Shown piece by piece: positions 21,520 to 41,185 of a stretch of DNA of 41,185 nt. The stretch's first letter is position 1; each line of letters opens with the position of its first letter. This stretch comes from Ettlia oleoabundans (Eukaryota; Chlorophyta; Chlorophyceae; Chlamydomonadales), in assembly GCA_019693395.1 (NCBI GenBank), contig JAAMXP010000616.1, positions 2,460 to 43,644 on the forward strand, given 5' to 3'. The position numbers and the translations under genes were made by a program. The notes below the pieces were generated by a model. That model worked only from the letters and a program-made list of their open reading frames with translations, was not told where the DNA came from and ran no database searches.

Positions 21520-24500
21520 AAAGGACCTGTGAGGTGAACAGCGCCAGGCTATGGTTGCTGGATGGCCGCATATGCTGAGACATGTAACCAGCGGTCCAAG
21601 GCAGATTCGCCCCCCCCCTTCTTTGAGACAAAGACAGATTGTTCAAAGCTTGCAGATTGATGTAAGTGCAGCGAAGCAGGGCAGCTCAGGCAATGTGCTT
21701 GCCTGTTGCCTCGGCTGTGTGGTCTGGAATTAGGCCCGAGCGGGGACTGGCCGGAACCTGTGCGCCCCTGTGGCCCCCCCATAGGCTCGCTGCGGCTGGC
21801 GTTGCGGCGGTGGCGCACCAGCATCGGCAGCTGACGGCCCACATGGACCCCCCCCTGGCTGATAGACACTGGCCGTGAGTTGCGGCGGAGGTGCTGTACC
21901 GCTCCCCTGTACTGCGGGGCCACCTGAGCAAGCAGGGCATTCCACTCCGCTTCGCTGTGCGGCTCTGGGCCCACGGGGGTCAGACCGGTGCAAGGATCTG
22001 CCGCTAGCTTCTCACACGCCTGCACACCATTGGGGTTGGTTGGGATGGCATGCAGGTCTAGCGTAGCACATGTAAGCAACCACTCTTGTGGGTGGCAGGG
22101 TGTTGCCTAAGGACAGCCAGCCTTCATGTGCAAACTTCTCCAACATGTCCCCAGGCCGTAATGATTTTTTCTTTATCCAACTGTCTCCTTCCTTCTCCTT
22201 TATTTCTTCCTTTCTTTCAGCAGCCAGCTCACCATTTGCCTCCAGCCCTGCACCATCTCCAGCGTGTCGTCGTAGCTGCCCTTCTCAATAAAGCGCTGCC
22301 ACATCGTCTTCTTGCAGAAGGGCACGTTGAGGTGCACGTCGACTCGGCTACCGCCCTTGTGCGGAGCCACATCCCACCGTGTCTCCACGCTGCACACAGC
22401 AAACATGCGTGGATAGCCAGGCGCGAGCAGGGACAAGAAAAACCAGGCGATTAACAGCATGTTTGCGCCTGCTTGGTTCTGTCCGCCGTATGGCTCATCC
22501 AAATTCCGGAAATCGATTCTGTCAAGACAACCACATGGGCACGCTCTGATTGCCAGCTTATCAAATCAGTGGCAAAGGGGAGCTGCAAGTTGCCCACATG
22601 CTTGTCGCAAGGGCCACTTTCCAGCAGGAAAACCTGCCCCTCACCTGAAGTGGTCGGCATAAGGTATGTCGGCCATCACCTGGCTCGTCTCCAGTACCAG
22701 GTGCCGCTTGGCAAACATCTGCAGTGGAACCAACGTACAGGAAGAGAGCAGGGGCAGGAGTCAGTGCAGGCAGGGATGTTTGTTGGAAGCTGCTGGACCA
22801 ACTTATCAAGGCCAATCTTTGCGGTGCTATGTGCCTTGCACGCTGCATGTGCGCTGCTTGCAATATCTCGTTTGGAGTGGTCAATTGTTTGCGATGCAGG
22901 CTGCATGTAAACAACCAGCAAATGGAGCAATTAAGAACACTAGTTGAAAGCCGTTGGGGCAAGTGGAGATGAACAAAAGCTAAAGCTGTGGGGCAAGTCG
23001 GGACGAATAGCAGCTAAAGCCGTGGGGCAGAATGCCAGAGGGGGCTTTCAGAACAAAAGCCAAAGCTGTGTGGCACCATGCAGCGGAGCTTACCTGCAGG
23101 CGCTGCGTCTGGTGGCACATCGTCTGTGGCGGCCCGATGCGCGCCTTGACAGGGTGGACGAACTGGAGGTCACGCACCATACCCACCTGCAGAACATAGC
23201 AGGAGAAGCAGGCATCGTGGGGCAGTTCGCATGAACTTGCTGAGGGTCCAACAACAACAGCACAGCCATACAGGGCTGAGCTGACAATATGGGGTATTAA
23301 AGCCTCCCGCTGCTTGTGTACTTTCCAACTTTGCTCTAGGCACAGTGCAGGTTTACTCAAACCAGGCAGATTCCTTTGCTGCTGCCTGGCAGCTGAACAC
23401 TCACAAAGCACTAAGCACACAACAGCAGCAGGCCTAAGGTGCTTAGCAATGTGAAGCGCTCCCATACATGCCTTGTAGTGGCGCTGCCATTGGCCCAAAC
23501 GGATGGTGGTGTCCCCTCGAGATGTGTGGAACTTTTTGAGGAAGTCGGAGTGGTTGGCAAGGAAGCGGCTCCAAAACTCCAAAGGCGGGCACGGCAGGTC
23601 AAACTCCTGTGGAGGGTGGGTGCAAACTCTCCTAATTTTGCATCATATTATGCTTTTGAACCGTCTAAAATACTGTAGAAAGCTGGAGTGTAATTGAGCA
23701 GCAGCAAAGCCGACAGCAGAGGAGTGGAGGGGTAGAGTGCACCTCAGGTCAGGTCCCAGTAGCAAGCAGGCCAAACCAAGGCTTGAATCCAGCCAACCAG
23801 CCAGCCAGCCAGGCAGCCAGTGTTGCAAAGAGGGGCGACATCAACCAAGGGCAAAGCAGCAGCATGACGAGGAACGAGTGCTGCGTAACGCACCAGGACA
23901 TGCCGCATGTCTTTCGGCATGGCTGGCGCTGCCTCGTTCTGCGCCACATCCAACTCAAGCTCTTTCTGGCACTGCAGATCTGTGAGCGCCTGAAACTCAT
24001 AATTCAGCTCGCCGCTGCCTCCTTCCCCATCGCTGTGTTTCGCCGCCATGGCAGCCGCCGCCGCTGCTACTGCCGCTCTGGCGGCAGCCTCTCCGGCGGC
24101 CTCATCGTCGACGCCACCTGCAGTACCGCCGTAACCTGGTGCGGCGCCTGGGGTGGCCGGCCCCCCGCCGCTGGCGGTTGCATGGAAGGCGGTGGTGGTG
24201 GGCCATGCCACAATGCTGTTGTCCTGTATCAGTGCCATGGACCCATCCTGCACAAGCCCCAGCCCAGCAGCACCAGAGTCGCCGGTGAAGGACGATCTTG
24301 CTCCGCTACCGCTGTCGTCCGCCGCCCTTTCCTCCTCCAAAGGTTCTAGCCCGCCAGCCAAACTGCTCCTGCCTCGGGAAGGCTCGCATGCGTCTTTGGG
24401 GCCCGACTCACGGTGCACCAGGCTGCTCATGCCACGCAGCAGGCGCGACACGGAGCGGGTGCGCCCCGAGGGGCAGGTGCCTGACTCTGCCACCACCTCA

Positions 24501-26393
24501 GGCTCTGGCGTGGGCGGCGCGTGATCGCTGCACTGCCGCCACTGCGCCATGATGAGCCTGCAGTGAACTAGCCGGGTCGCAATCGCTGGATACTTTCTGA
24601 CACTGTGTTTGAAATGCAGCCCAACACAGCTAGGAGAGACATAGCAGGCAATCATCACGCTGTTATGTATTTCCAACATCAGCACTCGCGGCGGCAAGTG
24701 CAGTAAAAGCAGCGCGCCCTCCGCACCTGAAAGCCTCCTCTCTGGCCAGGAAGCTAGTGAAAAACTCGCGCTTGCCGCCCTCCAGCGTAAACTCGATGCT
24801 GTTTGGAAATCCCACGTTCTTCTTTTTGCGCACATCCACCACCATCGTCAGCGGGATACACTGCATAGCATGCACAGCGGGCCACAAGCCAGACCAGCAA
24901 TGACAGTCAGGCGACATGATGGATGCCATGGAGCAGCCGCTATGACTGCAGGCAGACAGGCAAACCCATGCAAACAGGCTATAAACCAAAGGGTACAACT
25001 TTGCTGCATTACCCAAAGCAGCTGCACTGCTGTTGTTCTAATACCGCCAGCGTCCTCAACACTGCTTCACCTTGGTTTTCTGGTACTGCAACAATGGGAG
25101 AACAGCAGTTGCGTCATGAAGTACGGCAGAAAAAAACTGCTGAGAGAAACTTTTGAGCATCACGATGAGCAATGGGTTTGATCTGTTTCACACGCCTGCT
25201 GCCTTGACGGCCCGTTGGATCCCTGGAGTTACTAGGCCGCAATCCACCTGAATACATTGCTACACCAGCCAGCAACAGTACCCTGCTTGCTAGCTGCACT
25301 GTCACTCACCCCGAAGAGGTTGCAGTGGAAGCAGACGTGCGCCCCAAACACGTACATGCGGCCCTGGAGCAGCACCCTCTTCTTCAGAGCACACATGAAG
25401 TCGTCCAAGAAGTGCTGCAGTCAGGCAGCCGGGAGGCAGGCGCGTGGTGGGACTTAGATTATGCAGGGTAGCTAAGCAAGCAAGCAAGCAAGCAGGCAAG
25501 CAGGCAGGCAAAAGAGTGGCTTTTGAACAGTGGCATAGACATACGGGCAGCTTAATACCGCCATTTGAGGATTGCATTGCAATAGCTGCCCGCCAGGAAC
25601 GATGATAGGCTTGTGCCGGCGCCTTTCCGACAATGTGCCACGTACAGAAACTCTCTACACGCCAGCGTGTGCTAGATACACGAGCAGCACCCCTCGACCC
25701 TCACATCCCTTCCAACCACTCCACCTCCCACCCCATCCCACCCCAGTCCAGCCACACTTCCCACACGGCCAGCCACACACGAGCACTCCATACTAGGCGG
25801 ATTGGACAACCACATTGACCGGTGGCGCACCTCTTCAGCCGACAGGCGGAAGAGCTTGCGGAGCTCCTCTGCTCTATTTTGTGCCCGCCGCAGCATCGAC
25901 CTTGTGTTCGCCATTTCCGCCGGCGCTGACTTTGTGCGGTGCACGCTTGGGTCCTGCCAGGATGGGGTTGAATCAAGTCACCAGGGCAAACCTCGTGGAT
26001 ATTTGACTGCGATGATGTGAGCCGGCAGTCAGCAGAAGTTGCAACTGGTGGAAGCTGCAACTGGCTTCAGGATGCAGGTGGCTGGCTGCGTGCCAAATAG
26101 CAAGCAGCGGAAACCGCAGCTAAGACATGTGTAAGCACCTGGTTGAAGCTCTCCTCAGATCCCAGATCCACAGGGGACACCCGATCCACCGTTGACCACG
26201 CCTGACTTGGCGGCGACGGCAAAGAAGCGGTCTCTGATGCCGCCGCGGTGGGAACATGAGCTGCTCTAGGGGTCGTCGCTGGTCCTGCCGATTCATTTTC
26301 CTGTGGTTCGGCAAGCTTCTCGTGATGACCAGCCTCTGCAGGCGTATCTAGTCCGCCCTCACGCGTCGCGCTCTCCGCTTCTGCTCCCGTCAT
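20913..26393 (-). CDS. GRAM-VASt domain membrane protein, VAD1/GRAMD1-like (12 exons, 875 aa)
   Basis: Family members sit in the ER at membrane contact sites and bind or move sterols through the VASt fold. Exons: 26139-26393, 25831-25953, 25310-25414, 25071-25085 (15-nt microexon), 24727-24860, 23894-24557, 23472-23606, 23094-23186, 22645-22718, 22233-22389, 21703-22019, 20913-21468; total 2628 nt. GRAM is about 115-212 (LLQGRMYVFGAHVCFHCNLF, then FFTSFLAREEAFR). Residues 213-425 are a Ser/Gly/Ala-rich linker. VASt is about 433-585 (EFWSRFLANHSDFLKKFH, RLGQWQRHY, PPQTMCHQTQR, WQRFIEKGSYDDTLEMVQGW). Two hydrophobic segments (about 738-759 and 769-786) and a short C-terminal coiled coil follow. 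Introns after exons 7 and 11 are read as GC-AG. The exon 11 donor is the least certain part. The ATG at 26393 is the first in the open frame; a non-coding upstream exon is possible. Confidence 0.86.
21485..21510. repeat. (AC)n microsatellite in last intron of GRAM-VASt gene
   Basis: About 13 AC units lie just inside the acceptor end of the final intron (minus-strand TG repeat). Confidence 0.9.
22942..23078. repeat. Imperfect tandem repeat, units of about 34-46 bp, in GRAM-VASt intron
   Basis: Four degenerate copies are headed by AAAGCYGTGGGGCA-like sequence at about 22946, 22982, 23016 and 23062. They lie within the intron 22719-23093. Confidence 0.7.
25071..25085 (-). other. 15-nt microexon of the GRAM domain
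   Basis: Five codons (YQKTK) are flanked by a TTGCAG acceptor and a GTGAAG donor. Both joins are phase 0. They complete the GRAM core between CNLFG and CIPLTMVVDV, where plant relatives read similarly (LFGFETKKIIP-type). Confidence 0.85.
25469..25511. repeat. (AAGC)n / (AGGC)n microsatellite in GRAM-VASt intron
   Basis: A run of AAGC units decays into AGGC units within the intron 25415-25830. Confidence 0.85.
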
Positions 26394-26854
26394 CCTCTGG
26401 GCGGTGTCCGGTGAAGCAATGCGGCGAACACTAGATTCTTGGTTGTTTCCTAAGCGACTGCCATCCCCGTGCCGGACTTGCAAAAGTTACGAAACCGGTA
26501 GCGTTATTGCACCTTGAGAAGCTCGTGTGGCACACTTGTTCCGAAACAGGCTTTACACGTCTCTAATAGCTTTTGACGCAGTAAGGGCGGGATGCAAGCG
26601 ATCTACAGCTGCCAAGCACCCCCGCCACCTGGCACCGCCACAATCACAGATCGCGGGGGGGAACCAGCTGGCAGCCTTCACCGCTTCTGCAAAGCCCCCT
26701 CAGATTTCCCAGATTGCAGCTTTTACATCTGAATTAACGATTTTACGTCTGCCAGCGGCACAGATGGCACCATACGGCAGGGTCGCGCGGCACAGCGCAA
26801 CAGTGGCACGCTCCTCCGCAGTACCGCCGCTCCCAACTGCTGTCCGTCGCCGCC
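26394..26854. other. Spacer between SecE 3' end and GRAM-VASt 5' end (tandem, minus)
   Basis: This holds the SecE 3' UTR and the GRAM-VASt promoter/5' UTR. Minus-strand TGTAA elements lie at 26727-26723 (about 130 nt past the SecE stop, the likely poly(A) element) and 26557-26553. No separate gene is seen. Confidence 0.6.
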
Positions 26855-27863
26855 TCAATACAGAACATCCGCAAGCTCTGCCAGCAGCGTGTTGATGGCC
26901 AGCAGCGCCGCCCCCGTCCCAGCCACAATGACAATAACAAGGAAGGTATTGAGGACAGCCTTAACGGGGGCAGGCCACTTGATCAGCCCAACCTCCTCCA
27001 TCACACCCTGCAAGCAACGGGAAGCAGAAGCCAGGGCTGTTGCGGCATGGCAGCCAAGCACGTGGTAATCATGTGCATATGACATACTGCATGCCCTGAT
27101 GCCCTTGACACCATAGTTATTTTCGCTCAACTACCTTCATCACAGCTGGATAATTCCAGCCATTGAAACGCGAGCGTGAGCCGCACCTGCAGCAGCCCCT
27201 CTTTGGCCTCTGCCTCCCGCTTCTGCTGCCTGTACATTGCCGCACCCTGCTGGATGTCCTCAATCGACACAGAGGGCTCACCCTGCATAGGCAGCCCTGG
27301 CAGGGTTGGTAAGGCACGCAAAAATATAACGAAGCACGGCAGGTGCAGCAGCGAGGCACAAAACAAAAGCTGGGACATGGGGAGCCACGGTCTTGGCAGG
27401 CAACGAGGTACTGGTACTGCTCACAGGCTGCTGCAGGGGAAGAGCTGCCTGCAGGCTTTGCAGTTTCAAGCTGTTCCTGGACACAGCTTCAACCATCAAG
27501 CTCCTCACGGAGGCTGGCTTCCACCACAACTCCTAGCACCACGATTCCAAGCAAGCAGGGGGTCACCTGTGGGCTGTTGGCCCCGGAATCAGCTGCTGCC
27601 GCCGACCGCTGGGCTGCTCCAGTGGGTGTCGGCGGTGTGTCTGGCACCTGGGGCTGGCCCTCTTGCTGCTGCTGCATGCCCTCCTTCTCAGCCGTGGCTC
27701 GGCAGAGCCGCCGCCGGGCCGCTACTGCCGGCGGTGCTATGCGCCGTGGCTGCAGGACTGCACGCTGCGCCCTGGCTTGCGAGCAGGGGCGCACACTGGC
27801 TTGTCCAATTGGATAGCTAAGCACGCAGGCCGCGAAGGGCTGGCAACGAGCGGTGGCGGCCAT
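26855..27863 (-). CDS. Chloroplast SecE, preprotein translocase subunit (3 exons, 181 aa)
   Basis: The small, essential subunit that clamps SecY in the thylakoid Sec translocase. Exons: 27567-27863, 27187-27282, 26855-27007; total 546 nt in frame. Residues 1 to about 58 are rich in Ala, Arg and Ser with very few acids (starts MAATARCQPFAACVLSYP), typical of a chloroplast transit peptide. The SecE domain is in exon 3: amphipathic segment GVMEEVGLIKWPAPVKAV (132-149) with the conserved WP, then one transmembrane helix (about 150-170) and a short C-terminus. A single membrane helix and 181 aa fit the plastid form (Arabidopsis SECE1 is similar in size). The ATG at 27863 is the only one giving the transit peptide. 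The exon 1 tail is Gln/Pro/Ala-rich linker. Confidence 0.93.
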
Positions 27864-28230
27864 GCTGCTTCGGATAAGAGTGCCCAGGGGAGTTGTCGAT
27901 TGATGTCGATGACACACAACGGCCTTGGGCACCAACTGTTATGGGGAGCGGACGCCGGTGAACCCCGCGCTCAGGGGTTCACTGAGGAGGGCGTGGGAAC
28001 TGGCTGGGTCGACAGGCACCTGCTGCAGTATGCGCTGTAAGTGACTTATTATAAACAATTGAAGGCACAGATGTCGAGCTCGGAAACCGATGTGGAAAGC
28101 GTTGTTCCAAATGTGGCTAAGTGGGCCGTGCCTCCTCATTCTCGCCCTCTTTACTGCCGCCCTCTTTTGGCCAGACATCGGTCATTCTTGGTAGTCGCAG
28201 CAGAACGCTTGAGTCGAGTCTTCTCCAGCC
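27864..28230. promoter_or_regulatory. Shared upstream region of SecE and the DEAD-box helicase gene
   Basis: These 367 bases separate two divergent ATGs. On the helicase side an upstream ATG at 28071, out of frame with the main start, opens a frame that runs past 28231 to a stop at 28370. It matters only if transcription starts upstream of it. No TATA box is evident. Confidence 0.5.
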
Positions 28231-34000
<5,770 letters not shown>

Positions 34001-34645
34001 GTGCCTTGTATCTGCCCTTTCTACTCCGATCTGCTACTTGAAAAATGTTGTACGCTCTTGCCCAATTGTTTCGTTTCTCCTTAACATCGCATCACTGCTT
34101 GTCGTGGCGTTCTGTAAGTTTGGCAACTGCTCAAATAGATGAGTTTGCTGCCGAGTGTTCTGGTCAGGTGGTGGTTGGGCAGGCTGGTCGGGTGGTAGTT
34201 GGGGGCGGTTGGGAGCAATGCCAGCCACCACTCAGTGCTGTCTCTTGTGTTAATCCCTGGTGTTTCAGAGTACACTTCTGGTGCCGGTATCTTGTCTCCT
34301 TGGTTGCGGCCAGCAACAGGAATGAGGCTGGGGAATGTAGTGACAAGATTGGGTGTGGACCAAGTGGTGCAGTGTGCGCCGCCAGGAGGGTTGACCGGTT
34401 GCTGCCAGCGCCTGCAAACTGTGCAGGGCTGCTTTGTGTTCCAGATCCTCCGTTCCTGAAACTGATGCCGCGCTTCAATGCCAAAACACACTCGAATTTT
34501 TGATTGAGTACTGCTGTGCTGCGGATGCACGACTGAGGCCTGCAAACACTACTCTGCAGGACTAGTCCGCGCCATTTCGCCCCGCTTTCCTTGCAAGCAT
34601 TCCTTCTGTTCGGCATAGAGGCGGTTGTTGTCAAACGTGTTTGCG
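34001..34645. other. Spacer between helicase 3' end and dehydratase 5' end (tandem, plus)
   Basis: It holds the helicase 3' UTR with TGTAA at 34113-34117, then the promoter/5' UTR of the dehydratase gene. No coding exon or RNA gene is recognised in the remaining 500 bases. Confidence 0.6.
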
Positions 34646-38253
<3,608 letters not shown>

Positions 38254-38734
38254 AATAGTAGGCAGCCACCAGTGAGTAGCATAGAAGACACCCCCTCGCC
38301 GTGACCCTGTGTGCCGGGCAGGCAGCACGCTGCTTTTTGTGCTGTGCTGTGCTGTACGGACCCTGTGGGGCAATGTGCCGCCCACGCCCGCGCCCGGCAC
38401 ACACCACCTGTGAACTGCTTCTTCCCCCATGCGGTGCTCCAATGTCAGGCACCCCGGGTTTCTATTTTTCTCTCCTAACTCAGCACCTCGTCCTAAGTTA
38501 ATAGACGCACGCGTGACTCTTACAACACCTGTTATGCTGCCCAGTGAGGCGATTTACGAGAGCCTAGCTTTGAGCACATGCAAGGCACTACGGGTCAAAG
38601 GGCTGAAGTCAATGCTACTAATCAACCCATTGATAGTTTGACAACACCGGAGCGCCCAAGGCACAGCACCAACAACACACAAGAGTTATGATACACAAGG
38701 TGCCGGGGCTAAGGTACAGGAGGTAGCAGCATCT
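38254..38734. other. Convergent 3' region between dehydratase and RecN-like genes
   Basis: A minus-strand TGTAA at 38524-38520 is about 210 nt past the RecN-like stop. I found no plus-strand TGTAA for the dehydratase. No coding sequence is recognised. Confidence 0.5.
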
Positions 38735-40915
38735 TCAAGGCTGCGCTGCTGCCTGCAGCAGTTCCTCTGCAGCCGCCTGCGGCAGGCCCAGCATGGCGCT
38801 GATCTCCACCAGCCGCTCCTGCCGCCGCTGCAGGCTGTCAAAGCGGGTGATCACGCGATCGTCGGGGGCAACACCTTTGCGCACGCACAGGTGGTGCTCC
38901 GCGTGGGCTGCCACCTGCAAGGGGGGGGGTGTGGAGCAGGCATGCGCATGCACGTAGTTCGGTTGCCAGTTGAGTGTCGGGTTGTGAAAAGGGGCTTGAT
39001 AGTGGCATGTGTCACAAGTTGCACGCACGGGCAGTAGCTGACACATGCGCAGACCTCCGCGCGGCCCCCATGTGTGCGCGTGCCCGCCCCGGAGCCCCCC
39101 GTCCCCTTCCCCCCCAAACCCCCCGCACACACACGTACACCCCCCCGAACCCGCCGCCAACACCACATACTAGCGGCACACCTGAGGCAGGTGGGATACG
39201 CAAAGGATCTGGCCCGTGTTGATGCCGCCGCTGCCCGCCATGCGCCGCAAGATGCGGCCTATGGGCTGGCCCAGGCGGCTGCCAATCTGCATCAGATGGA
39301 CAGAAAAGCAAACAAACGAAGACCATGGTGGCGTGAGGAGTTCTGCTATAAATCATTAGATGACGAAAGCTTAGAAGCTTAGCTAACTGTGTTGACAGGG
39401 TTTTGGAGTGTGAGCTGTGAACATGATAGCTGGCCCGGCCCCAACTGTCGTGTTATAGCCAAGAAGAGCGTACTGCGGGAATGGTGTGGCTGGCACGGGC
39501 CCAAAACAGCTTGCAATCCAAGCGACGAGGAGAATTGTACTGACTCACCCCAGAATCCACTTCGTCCAAAACCAGCACCTGGCCAGCCCCTGCCGCCCTG
39601 CTGCCAGCCCCACAACTGCTGCCGCCGCCGCTGCTGCCGCCGCCGCTACTGCCATTGCCAACGCTGCCATCATTGCTGGCACCAGCATGGCCGATGGAGG
39701 GGGCTCCGCTGGCTGCTAACATGAATGCAGGGGCGGCTTTAAGTGCCAGCATGATGCGGGCGTTCTCTCCGCCAGAGGCCACTGCCGACAGCGGTCGCAG
39801 CGGCTCCGCAGGTCCCGCCGCAAACAGAAACTCCGCTGCATCCAGACCGGCGCCACCGGGCCGCAGACGGTACCGTCCTGCCTGCTCCCCGCACGCGGCT
39901 GCCTCTGCCGCATCTATGGCCACGCTGATACTGCCCATGCTGCCGCCCATGTTGCCGCTGCTAGCCAAGCTGGAGCTGGGGCCCAAAGCTGCAGCAGAGA
40001 CGGGGGCCCAGCGGATGCGCACGTCAAAGCGGCTGCCCTGCATGGCTAGGTCTCCCAGCACGGCCTCAACCGCCGCACGCAGCCGCCCCGCCGCCTCCCG
40101 CCGCAGCTGGCTGCAGGCAGTTGTGAATTGTGAGAGGTGGAAAGAAAAATGCAGCAGGGCAAAGGTACTTCAGCTCCATTCACACTACCGGCCAGTGTAC
40201 TGCACCTGTGAGCTGCACCTGGTGCACCCCGTGCACCTGGCACTCAGACCCCCACCCCACCACCGACACATGTACGCGACGCGTGCGTGCACGCACGCAC
40301 AACACTACCATCGCCAACCGTAAGCCCCCAGCCACACAAATGCAGCTACACGTCCGCACGCACGCACCTCAATTCCAGCGCTTGCCGTTGTACCTGCCGC
40401 TCAAGCTCTTGTGCCTCACTTTCCAGCTGATCCCGCTGCCCTTCCAACGTGAAGTACAGGTCCAACGCAGCTTCCTGCAGTACAATATCAGTATCACACA
40501 GCACGTTACGGTACTGTTGCTGAGCCAGCATGCTGTGGTGCACACATAACTGGATCCATGCCCATCACTCAAACAGCAGCAACCAAAGCAGGGCAAACGC
40601 ATTGGCAGGAATGGCTGGATCATTGGGTGCACATAAGTCGCATACTGAACCGCATGCAAGCGGCACGTGTAGTTGCAACCCTTAGCTGCGAGCGAAAGTG
40701 CATGCCCAGCCGCATGCCAAACCGCGGCCAAGCCTTAGCCGCATGCCAAACCGCATGCAGTCTCAGCCGCACGCCAAACCAAACGCATGCTTAGCCGCAA
40801 CAACCCTTAGCTACGAACCAAACCGCATGCATGCTCAGCAACGTGCCTGCCTCTCAGCCGCCTCCAGCAGCTCATCAGCTGATGACGCGTCATGCTGCTT
40901 CATCAGGCGCTCGAG
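38735..40915 (-). CDS. RecN-like SMC-family DNA repair ATPase, 3' part (5 exons seen, 5' end outside window)
   Basis: Bacterial-type RecN acts in double-strand-break repair; algal and plant copies are nuclear-encoded and probably organellar. Exons seen in transcript order: 40847-40915, 40368-40474, 39549-40110, 39182-39286, 38735-38914, giving about 340 C-terminal residues. They encode the end of the coiled coil (LERLMKQHDASSADELLEAA, then FTLEGQRDQLESEAQELERQ), ELAM-like GDLAMQGSRFDVRI, ABC signature SGGENARIMLALK, Walker B VLVLDEVDSG, H-loop CVSHLPQ, and a C-terminal tail. Between signature and Walker B there is an unusual Gly/Ser-rich insert of about 50 residues. The intron after the first visible exon is read as GC-AG. 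Walker A and the first coiled-coil half must lie beyond 41185. A possible 30-nt exon at 41095-41124 (acceptor TTTTTAG, donor GTGTCT, phase 0) could join upstream. Confidence 0.88.
40690..40835. repeat. Imperfect tandem repeat in RecN-like intron
   Basis: Degenerate copies of CAGCCGCATGCCAAACCGCA recur about every 20-45 bases within the intron 40475-40846. Confidence 0.7.
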
Positions 40916-41185
40916 CTGCAGACAGGCATGCAGGCAGGTAGGCAGGCGTTGAGGAAGGCAATGACTCATCCATGACTCATAATACTGGTAAGGCGAAATA
41001 TGTGGGGCGGGCAAGCAGTCGTGGAGTGAAGGCGCTCAACAAGCACTCAACAGGAAAAGCACTTTTCTCACTACTCATGACACTGGTAAGACACCTTGAG
41101 TGAGACGGGGGTTGGCGAAGCCATCTAAAAAGCTGCCAACTGCCCAGAGCACATCCCCCAATAGTGTAATGCAACGGCCCCTGTG
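40916..41185 (-). other. Upstream intron or exons of the RecN-like gene, unresolved
   Basis: At 40916 the CTGCAG acceptor of the first certain RecN-like exon begins an intron that continues to the right. Apart from the candidate 30-nt exon at 41095-41124, nothing here can be assigned. Confidence 0.4.

Noticed and set aside
26394..26483. Extending the GRAM-VASt start upstream to 26483
   Set aside because: The frame is open but starts with TTG and has no ATG before 26393, so the ATG at 26393 is preferred.
27864..27935. A longer SecE N-terminus starting at 27935
   Set aside because: That codon is TTG; the first ATG in frame is 27863, which gives a typical transit peptide.

Overview
The window is nuclear DNA from a eukaryote, most likely a chlorophyte green alga, probably Chlorophyceae. 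The signs are GC-rich coding sequence with many short introns, CTGCAG-type acceptors, TGTAA near-upstream poly(A) elements (the green-algal signal), a plastid-targeted SecE, a plant-type mitochondrial bL27 and a plant-type ISWI remodeller. The species cannot be named from sequence alone. There are no bacterial operons, CRISPR arrays, rRNAs or recognisable transposons.

I rebuilt nine protein genes (81 introns) by hand, joining exons by splice sites, phase and family conservation. In order: (1) ISWI chromatin-remodelling ATPase, minus, 30 exons, 39-11125, 1038 aa. (2) TBC-domain Rab GTPase-activating protein, plus, 9 exons, 11626-16771, 1228 aa. (3) Mitochondrial ribosomal protein bL27m with a polyglutamine tail, minus, 3 exons, 17084-17924, 174 aa. 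(4) An unrecognised, possibly MTHFR-like protein with a glutamine-rich insert, plus, 5 exons, 18162-20406, 414 aa. (5) GRAM-VASt membrane protein (sterol-transfer type), minus, 12 exons, 20913-26393, 875 aa. (6) Chloroplast SecE, minus, 3 exons, 26855-27863, 181 aa. (7) DEAD-box RNA helicase of the DDX5/DBP2 group, plus, 13 exons, 28231-34000, 550 aa. (8) UDP-glucose 4,6-dehydratase, plus, 10 exons, 34646-38253, 364 aa. (9) RecN-like SMC-family ATPase, minus, 3' part only, from 38735 to the right edge. All eight complete models have a total coding length divisible by three with no internal stop.

The genes share no pathway; this is ordinary gene-dense algal chromosome. Three pairs are head to head with short shared upstream regions (ISWI/TBC, bL27m/unknown, SecE/helicase). 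Three pairs are convergent (TBC/bL27m, unknown/GRAM-VASt, dehydratase/RecN).

The unusual signals are in RNA processing. Six of 81 introns appear to use GC-AG instead of GT-AG. There is a 15-nt microexon. The DDX5/DBP2 gene has a 1279-nt intron, far longer than any other here, at the position where I recall that family carrying a conserved regulatory intron. Several introns contain echoes of neighbouring exon-intron boundaries, one of which would add 30 residues in frame to ISWI. I did not find a convincing new multi-gene system.
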